Shown here: one piece after another, positions 5,791 to 9,902 of the stretch
How the letters are laid out: each line of letters opens with the position of its first letter
Position numbering within the stretch: position 1 is the first letter of the stretch
Source of the DNA: an uncultured Mucilaginibacter sp.
Lineage (GTDB): Bacteria; Bacteroidota; Bacteroidia; Sphingobacteriales; Sphingobacteriaceae
DNA length: 9,902 nucleotides
NCBI GenBank assembly: GCA_903885865.1
Contig: CAISKH010000563.1
Location: 1-9,902 of the forward strand
Direction of reading: 5' to 3'
Made by a program: the position numbers and the translations under genes
Notes under the pieces: generated by a model
Told to the model about the DNA's origin: nothing
What the model saw: the letters and a program-made list of their open reading frames with translations, nothing else
Databases searched by the model: none

Positions 5791-5885
5791 GGTTATTGGT
5801 CACTGGTCATTAGGCAATTGTTATAGCAGATTAACAATTGCCTAATGACCAGTGACTAATGACCAATGACCAATAACTAATGACT
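5791..5885. repeat. Heptamer array with perfect 25-bp inverted repeat, covering the tsaB start
   Basis: Read on the plus strand, 5844-5885 is six consecutive 7-bp units: AATGACC, AGTGACT, AATGACC, AATGACC, AATAACT, AATGACT. The segment 5791-5818 holds four units in the opposite sense (GGTTATT, GGTCACT, GGTCATT, AGGCAAT). The inner parts form a perfect 25-bp inverted repeat, 5799-5823 with 5832-5856, around an 8-nt loop (TAGCAGAT). No T-run follows, so it is not a classical terminator. The last unit contains the tsaB ATG and second codon. Confidence 0.92.
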
Positions 5886-6563
5886 ATCCTACAAATTGAA
5901 ACCGCCACTACCGTATGCTCCGTTGCTTTGGCAAAGGATGGGCACGTTTTGGGGTTCAGGCAAATTGATGCGCGCAATATTCACGCGGAAATAATTACGC
6001 TGTTTATTGATGAGTTAATTACTTCGGCAGCCATACGGTATAGTGATATTGATGCTATTGCGGTTAGCAGCGGGCCGGGTTCGTATACTGGTTTACGTAT
6101 TGGCGTTTCAACGGCCAAAGGTTTATGTTTCGCACTCGAAAAGCCGCTTATCGCCGTTGAAACCTTAGGCGCTATGGCACAAGGCATGATTGACGAGGGT
6201 AATATAGATACAAATACACTGCTATGCCCTATGATAGACGCCAGGCGCATGGAAGTATATACCGCTTTATTTGACAGTGCGGGAAATGTTATAAAAAATA
6301 CTACTGCCGAGATCATTAACGAACAAAGTTTTTATGAAACACTGCAAAATAACCAGGTATTGTTTTTTGGAGACGGGGCCGAAAAATGCCGCGAGGTTTT
6401 AAGCAAAAACCCGAACGCACAATTTGTAACAGGCTTTGTTAATTCGGCAACTTATTTAACACAAAAAGCCTCCGAAAAATTTGCTAACCGCGATTTTGAA
6501 GATGTTGCTTATTTTGAACCTTATTATCTTAAAGATTTTTTGGTTACCAACAGGAAGGTTTAA
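5880..6563 (+). CDS. tsaB: tRNA N6-threonylcarbamoyladenosine (t6A) biosynthesis protein TsaB
   Basis: A 227-aa protein with the ASKHA-fold features of TsaB (YeaZ): N-terminal strand ILQIETATTVCSVAL (3-17), NIHAEIIT (33-40, the equivalent of the S.xHAE motif), the glycine-rich SSGPGSYTGLRIG loop (63-75) and MIDARRMEVYTALFD (118-132). TsaB is the non-catalytic partner that dimerises with TsaD; with TsaE they transfer threonylcarbamoyl from the TsaC/Sua5 product to A37 of ANN-decoding tRNAs. It is cytoplasmic and usually essential. The start at 5880 is well fixed: an in-frame TAA lies at 5874-5876, and family members begin just before this first strand. The ATG is inside a repeat unit, with no Shine-Dalgarno site. 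The TAA stop overlaps that of the opposite gene within a shared TTAA. Confidence 0.96.
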   Translation: MTILQIETATTVCSVALAKDGHVLGFRQIDARNIHAEIITLFIDELITSAAIRYSDIDAIAVSSGPGSYTGLRIGVSTAKGLCFALEKPLIAVETLGAMAQGMIDEGNIDTNTLLCPMIDARRMEVYTALFDSAGNVIKNTTAEIINEQSFYETLQNNQVLFFGDGAEKCREVLSKNPNAQFVTGFVNSATYLTQKASEKFANRDFEDVAYFEPYYLKDFLVTNRKV

Positions 6564-8017
6564 TAGTTTTTGTCTTTATTAAACAATTTTTCCCATGTTC
6601 TGCCAATAAATCCTTTATCGCCGTCAGGGACTGAACTTGTGTTGAGCCTGCGTTCAATTAATTGTCCGAATTTCCAGGAAACTCCAATGAAGAAATCCAT
6701 TCCCGTATAGGGCTTCTGGACGGTTGTAATTTGGGTTTGATTGGGGTCGCCTGTGCTGTGTATTGCTGCCGAAAGCAAATGAAGCGATGGCAGGAGCCGC
6801 TCACTGCCTATAAAAAACTCAGAATTGACAGCCTTTATCATAAACTGTCCGCCCAAATTAAACAACTTTAAATCGTTATAAGATGATGTCATGGTTACTA
6901 TATAGCGGTCATACTGTAGGGGAGCAACTAACGCTACAGTAAATCCCGGATAAAAAAGTTCTTTTGAGGCGATTAGTGTTGGCGAGAAATTGAATTGCTT
7001 ATCATAGTCAAACGTGTAAGTCCTGTTAGCGCTTAGTTCAAGTAGGCCATTTGTTGGCGAAGTAAACCCCATATTTCTTGCATTGGCCGAGCTAATATTA
7101 CCTGCCTGGTTTAAGATATTGTTTTCCCTGTTGGCAGTTGAAAGACCTGTGATCACCGAATCACTACTAAATGAAACAATACTCGAATTACTGTTCCAGT
7201 GAATAAATCCAAGGTCTTTTATATTGCCCTGCCATTTAATGCCATTCTCGTCTAAATAAGAGGTTCCTATACTTACTGCTGCGCCGGGGTTTTGAAAACC
7301 AAACCCTAATTTTTCTATAGTCGTGTTACTACTCGAACTTCCGCCGGTATAATTGTCGCCCTGTAAGAATAACGTTGCCTGGTCATTGGGTTTATCAAAA
7401 GTTATACCTGATTGATTGATTTGAATTTTATTGTAACTTATTCCTGATAAAGCGCTTATTTTTATACCAAACGCAAAACGTTTGGTAACCTGTTCGCGGT
7501 AGGTAAACCCAACCTGGTTATATGCCTGAAAAAAATAATTATCATTAAAAACATTGGCATAAGTATTATTGGGGAAATTGAGCGCGCCGTTAAATATAGC
7601 TATACTTTCATCGCTTACCAGGCCATGCAGTTCTGCTTTCGTATTGGCAAAAAAGCCCACTTCCTGGTCGCCTTTTTCACTGGCAAATATTTTAAACATT
7701 ATAGAATAAATATTTGCCTTTAAATCAATATGATTAAACTTGTTATTTCCGGTTTGCAAATTGGCCGTATTGTAATAACCTGAAAACGCCCTGGTTCTCA
7801 AGGCCTCCTGTATGTCGCCGGTTATATAAAAATTAGCGCTAATATTAGGGACAAAAAAATTGAAGGCGAAATTTTTAGTGGTATCAGGGATGAAAGTCCT
7901 TTGCGCTGGGTTTTCAAAGCTATCGTATAATGACCCGGTATTGTATTGAGAAAATTGCTGGCCAAAAACTTTAACTGTGATCAGAAAAAAACAGCAAATA
8001 AGTAAAATTTTCTTCAT
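6560..8017 (-). CDS. Predicted outer-membrane beta-barrel protein, DUF5723-like, function unknown
   Basis: A 485-aa protein with a clear signal peptide (MKKILLICCFFLITVKVFG, then QQ). The mature start QYNTGSLYDSFENPAQRTF resembles Bacteroidota outer-membrane proteins annotated DUF5723; this name is from memory and not checked by search. The rest is rich in alternating hydrophobic/polar strands with aromatic ends (NFAFNFFVPNISANFYI, EVGFFANTKAELHG, FAFGIKISALSGISYNKI, GMDFFIGVSWKFGQLIERRL), as expected for a long barrel of the PorV/FadL-like kind. There is no CHU_C domain and no lipobox. The C-terminal tail after the last strand (about 35 residues, ending FNKDKNY) is charged. It faces tsaB tail to tail and lies 176 nt downstream of another envelope gene in the same direction. 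Its substrate or role cannot be told; an outer-membrane location is inferred. Confidence 0.8.
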   Translation of the reverse strand: MKKILLICCFFLITVKVFGQQFSQYNTGSLYDSFENPAQRTFIPDTTKNFAFNFFVPNISANFYITGDIQEALRTRAFSGYYNTANLQTGNNKFNHIDLKANIYSIMFKIFASEKGDQEVGFFANTKAELHGLVSDESIAIFNGALNFPNNTYANVFNDNYFFQAYNQVGFTYREQVTKRFAFGIKISALSGISYNKIQINQSGITFDKPNDQATLFLQGDNYTGGSSSSNTTIEKLGFGFQNPGAAVSIGTSYLDENGIKWQGNIKDLGFIHWNSNSSIVSFSSDSVITGLSTANRENNILNQAGNISSANARNMGFTSPTNGLLELSANRTYTFDYDKQFNFSPTLIASKELFYPGFTVALVAPLQYDRYIVTMTSSYNDLKLFNLGGQFMIKAVNSEFFIGSERLLPSLHLLSAAIHSTGDPNQTQITTVQKPYTGMDFFIGVSWKFGQLIERRLNTSSVPDGDKGFIGRTWEKLFNKDKNY

Positions 8018-8065
8018 TTATAACTAGGGTCAGCGTGTAATAATAACTCTCTAAAGATAAAATTC

Positions 8066-8094
8066 AAAATCTATTATACGTAAAATAAATGCAA
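8066..8094 (-). promoter_or_regulatory. Candidate promoter of the 485-aa outer-membrane protein gene
   Basis: On the minus strand: TTG (8094-8092), an 18-nt spacer, then TAGATTTT (8073-8066), 7 of 8 match to TAnnTTTG. Transcription would start about 40 nt before the ATG at 8017. It lies in the 176-nt gap between two minus-strand genes, so the downstream gene may be independently expressed. The match is imperfect. Confidence 0.35.
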
Positions 8095-8193
8095 TTTGTT
8101 GTATTTCACCTACCATCAGGTATGGTTATAGTAAAATAATGGGCAAATAAAACCTATTATTGTTAATCTTACTTAAACGCAAATTTGTTGCCC

Positions 8194-9801
8194 CTACTTA
8201 TAAAAAGACTCATTTTTTATAAGTGTACTATCAGTATTGTTCAAGTTCATGCAAAAGCTGGTATAGAAATTTTTATTAGCGGCAATTAACTGGTAAGTTA
8301 AGGCATAAAAGTTTTTCCAACCGGGCTCATTATTGGCAAAATCAGTGTAAAAATAGTCGTTCATATCCTGCCGTAAAACGGGCTGCGCGTTTTTAAAATT
8401 AATATACCAGTTAACATTGCTTTTTTCGGCTACCAGGTTATCAAATTGGTTGTATCGCTGTATTTTACTTTGAAACTTTTGGTTAATATAGGTATCAGTA
8501 TAGCTTTTTAGTTCGGCTTCGCTGTTGGCTAAAACCAAATAATTATCAATGATCATGAACCAGGGATGGTTAAACAGGCTGAATGGGTCGCCCAATAAAA
8601 AAAATGGGAGCTTGTTGTAATTTAGCTGGCCCATATCATCATTGGCCATTTTACTTATATTTTTCATTACCGGTTTAAATGCCGAACCATCAGTTAATGA
8701 TATAATTGCAAATTTTTCCATATAACGGGTAGTAACAATGGCAAATTCATTGCTTAACGCCTGGTTAAACTCTTTTATTAAATTAATGCCTGTTTCTTTT
8801 TTTACTTTGTTGAATATGGAATCTTTTTCGTGCTGAAGCCTGGCTTTTATATGCCAGTCAGATAAGTCTGCCTTAAATTTTTTAGGGTCAGAAACAGCGA
8901 AACTTATACTGCAGGCTGTAGTTGAGGGAAAAATATCTTGCAGATGAGTAACAACTGGCTGCTGGTTAACAAATAATGTTAAATAGCTGGATGGCAGGTT
9001 ATGCTGAATGTTAGAAAACCCGGTGAACAGTAAAGCATCACTTTTAAAATTTAGGTTTAAAGCGGCAAGCGCCGGCAATAACCTTATGCTTTTTAAAATG
9101 TCTGTATTTTTATTTTTGAAAAGCAACTCGAATAAAGGGGGTAGCTGACTATAATTTATATACAAATTGGCCAATGAACTGGCTTTTTGTTGATCGGGCA
9201 GCATCAAAAAAACCTGTTTATTTTTTTGCGGAATATATTGCGCGCATTGATCTGCCAGGTCTTTTGAAAAAGTTCCGGAATAAACATCATTTTCTTTATT
9301 GACAAAGTAAAACCGTTTTTTTACAACAGTTGAATAAATGGCATATCCTTTTTTTCCATAAAAAAGCATAGGGGTAATCAATAAACCATTATTCACTTGT
9401 TTCGCTAACTGATCAATATAGGCTAATGAAAAACCTTTTGTCGCTGCTATGGTAAACAATAACCCGATAGAACGATCTTTTAACGGATGCAAAGAAATAA
9501 AGGCGTTTTGCCCGGTAAAAAATTTTTCTATCAAGGGGTTTGCAAGTAGTTGTTTACGCAGCGTATCTAAATCAGCGAGTTGCTGTTCGCCAATAAGGGG
9601 GGCAAATAGTTTATTGCCTTTAAAAATATCGTAAAAGCCAGCATCGTTGCTAAACTCAAACACCAGGGTTGCATTAGAGGGAATAGTACGCATAGTTTGG
9701 CTGGTATGTAAACCGGGCGTATTTAAATTTTTAAAATAGACAACCGTTATGAGCGCTGTGGCTATAAGCAATATTATTGTGGTAATAATAAATCGTCTCA
9801 T
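8194..9801 (-). CDS. Membrane-anchored extracytoplasmic protein of unknown function (weakly DUF3352-like)
   Basis: A 535-aa protein. An uncleaved-looking N-terminal membrane segment (about residues 4-24, FIITTIILLIATALITVVYF) follows the positively charged start MRR, placing the remaining 510 residues outside the cytoplasm. There is no lipobox cysteine, so it is not an obvious lipoprotein. The mature region begins TMRTIPSNATLVFEFSN, an 'IP..A...FE' opening seen in Bacteroidota proteins that I associate with DUF3352; this is a memory-based resemblance only. No catalytic motif is recognisable. Two halves may repeat loosely: IPSNATLVFEFSN...FKGNKLFAPL early, and later NVNWYINFKNAQPVL. The ATG at 9801 is supported by the MRR-plus-hydrophobic start. 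A perfect TAAATTTG lies one base before it. The gene runs in the same direction as the DUF5723-like gene and opposite to whatever starts near 9886. Confidence 0.8.
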   Translation of the reverse strand: MRRFIITTIILLIATALITVVYFKNLNTPGLHTSQTMRTIPSNATLVFEFSNDAGFYDIFKGNKLFAPLIGEQQLADLDTLRKQLLANPLIEKFFTGQNAFISLHPLKDRSIGLLFTIAATKGFSLAYIDQLAKQVNNGLLITPMLFYGKKGYAIYSTVVKKRFYFVNKENDVYSGTFSKDLADQCAQYIPQKNKQVFLMLPDQQKASSLANLYINYSQLPPLFELLFKNKNTDILKSIRLLPALAALNLNFKSDALLFTGFSNIQHNLPSSYLTLFVNQQPVVTHLQDIFPSTTACSISFAVSDPKKFKADLSDWHIKARLQHEKDSIFNKVKKETGINLIKEFNQALSNEFAIVTTRYMEKFAIISLTDGSAFKPVMKNISKMANDDMGQLNYNKLPFFLLGDPFSLFNHPWFMIIDNYLVLANSEAELKSYTDTYINQKFQSKIQRYNQFDNLVAEKSNVNWYINFKNAQPVLRQDMNDYFYTDFANNEPGWKNFYALTYQLIAANKNFYTSFCMNLNNTDSTLIKNESFYK

Positions 9802-9802
9802 A

Positions 9803-9810
9803 CAAATTTA
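9803..9810 (-). promoter_or_regulatory. Candidate -7 box (TAAATTTG) abutting the 535-aa gene
   Basis: A perfect TAnnTTTG on the minus strand, separated from the ATG (9801-9799) by one T. No TTTG element is visible about 19-21 nt upstream. If real, transcription would start at or inside the start codon (leaderless mRNA); it may also be chance in AT-rich DNA. Confidence 0.25.
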
Positions 9811-9885
9811 TGCTGCAAGTTAGATTTTTACAGCGATGCATTCAAGTAATACTTTCAATTGGTTAACTTAGCATTTTAAATCGCC

Positions 9886-9902
9886 ATGAATAAACGCATA
9901 AT
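9886..9902 (+). CDS. Possible start of a further gene, cut by the window edge
   Basis: ATG at 9886 opens a frame reading MNKRI to the window end. It lies 84 bp from the divergent 535-aa gene, where a promoter region is expected. TAACTTAG at 9864-9871 is a weak TAnnTTTG match. Only five full codons are visible, so no product can be named. Confidence 0.35.

Noticed and set aside
8095..8193. Terminator after the 535-aa gene (ACCAT...ATGGT near 8113-8127)
   Set aside because: The stem is only 5 bp and has no T-run on the minus strand.
1..9902. CRISPR arrays, tRNA/rRNA genes, insertion sequences, prophage or defence genes
   Set aside because: No spaced identical repeats of CRISPR size, no cloverleaf-like sequence, and no transposase, integrase, nuclease or toxin frames are visible; the only repeats are heptamer arrays and GC hairpins.

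Overview
The window looks like chromosomal DNA from a Bacteroidota species, most likely a soil or plant-associated member of the Sphingobacteriaceae (Mucilaginibacter/Pedobacter-like). This is inferred from four things: a type IX secretion (T9SS) type B C-terminal domain next to a PorP/SprF protein; TTTG / TAnnTTTG promoter signals instead of E. coli-like -35/-10 boxes; translation starts without Shine-Dalgarno sequences; and Bacteroidota-type RpoN, TsaB and outer-membrane-barrel proteins. The genus is not proven by what can be seen here.

Layout: (1) 2-1441 (+) is the 3' end of a large secreted, repeat-built surface protein ending in a T9SS type B sorting domain. It is followed at 1642-2679 (+) by a PorP/SprF-family outer-membrane protein, the usual partner of such cargo. 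(2) Convergent to it is rpoN (sigma-54), 4252-2777 (-). The two genes end in inverted copies of one GC-rich hairpin repeat. (3) mscL (4395-4799, +) is divergent from rpoN. (4) A housekeeping block follows: rpmH (4936-5094, short but clear), rnpA (5166-5549), yidD (5546-5788, overlapping rnpA by 4 nt) and tsaB (5880-6563). (5) Two minus-strand envelope genes of unknown function follow: a 485-aa predicted outer-membrane protein (8017-6560), whose stop codon overlaps that of tsaB, and a 535-aa membrane-anchored protein (9801-8194). (6) The last 17 bases may begin another plus-strand gene.

The genes fall into separate working groups. The first pair is a secretion cargo with its probable secretion partner. 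rpmH/rnpA/yidD links ribosome assembly, tRNA 5' processing and membrane-protein insertion; tsaB adds tRNA t6A modification. rpoN and mscL are stand-alone regulatory and osmotic-protection genes. I see no tRNA, rRNA, CRISPR array, transposase, phage gene or obvious defence system.

Most of the unexplained structure is between genes. Gaps are short: the longest is 1442-1641, AT-rich, with no convincing promoter or terminator, only two heptamer repeats at its end. The most interesting signal is a set of 7-bp-periodic arrays. One fills the yidD-tsaB gap, folds into a perfect 25-bp hairpin and supplies the tsaB start codon. A related array lies between mscL and rpmH, next to a 28-bp near-palindrome that overlaps the rpmH promoter.
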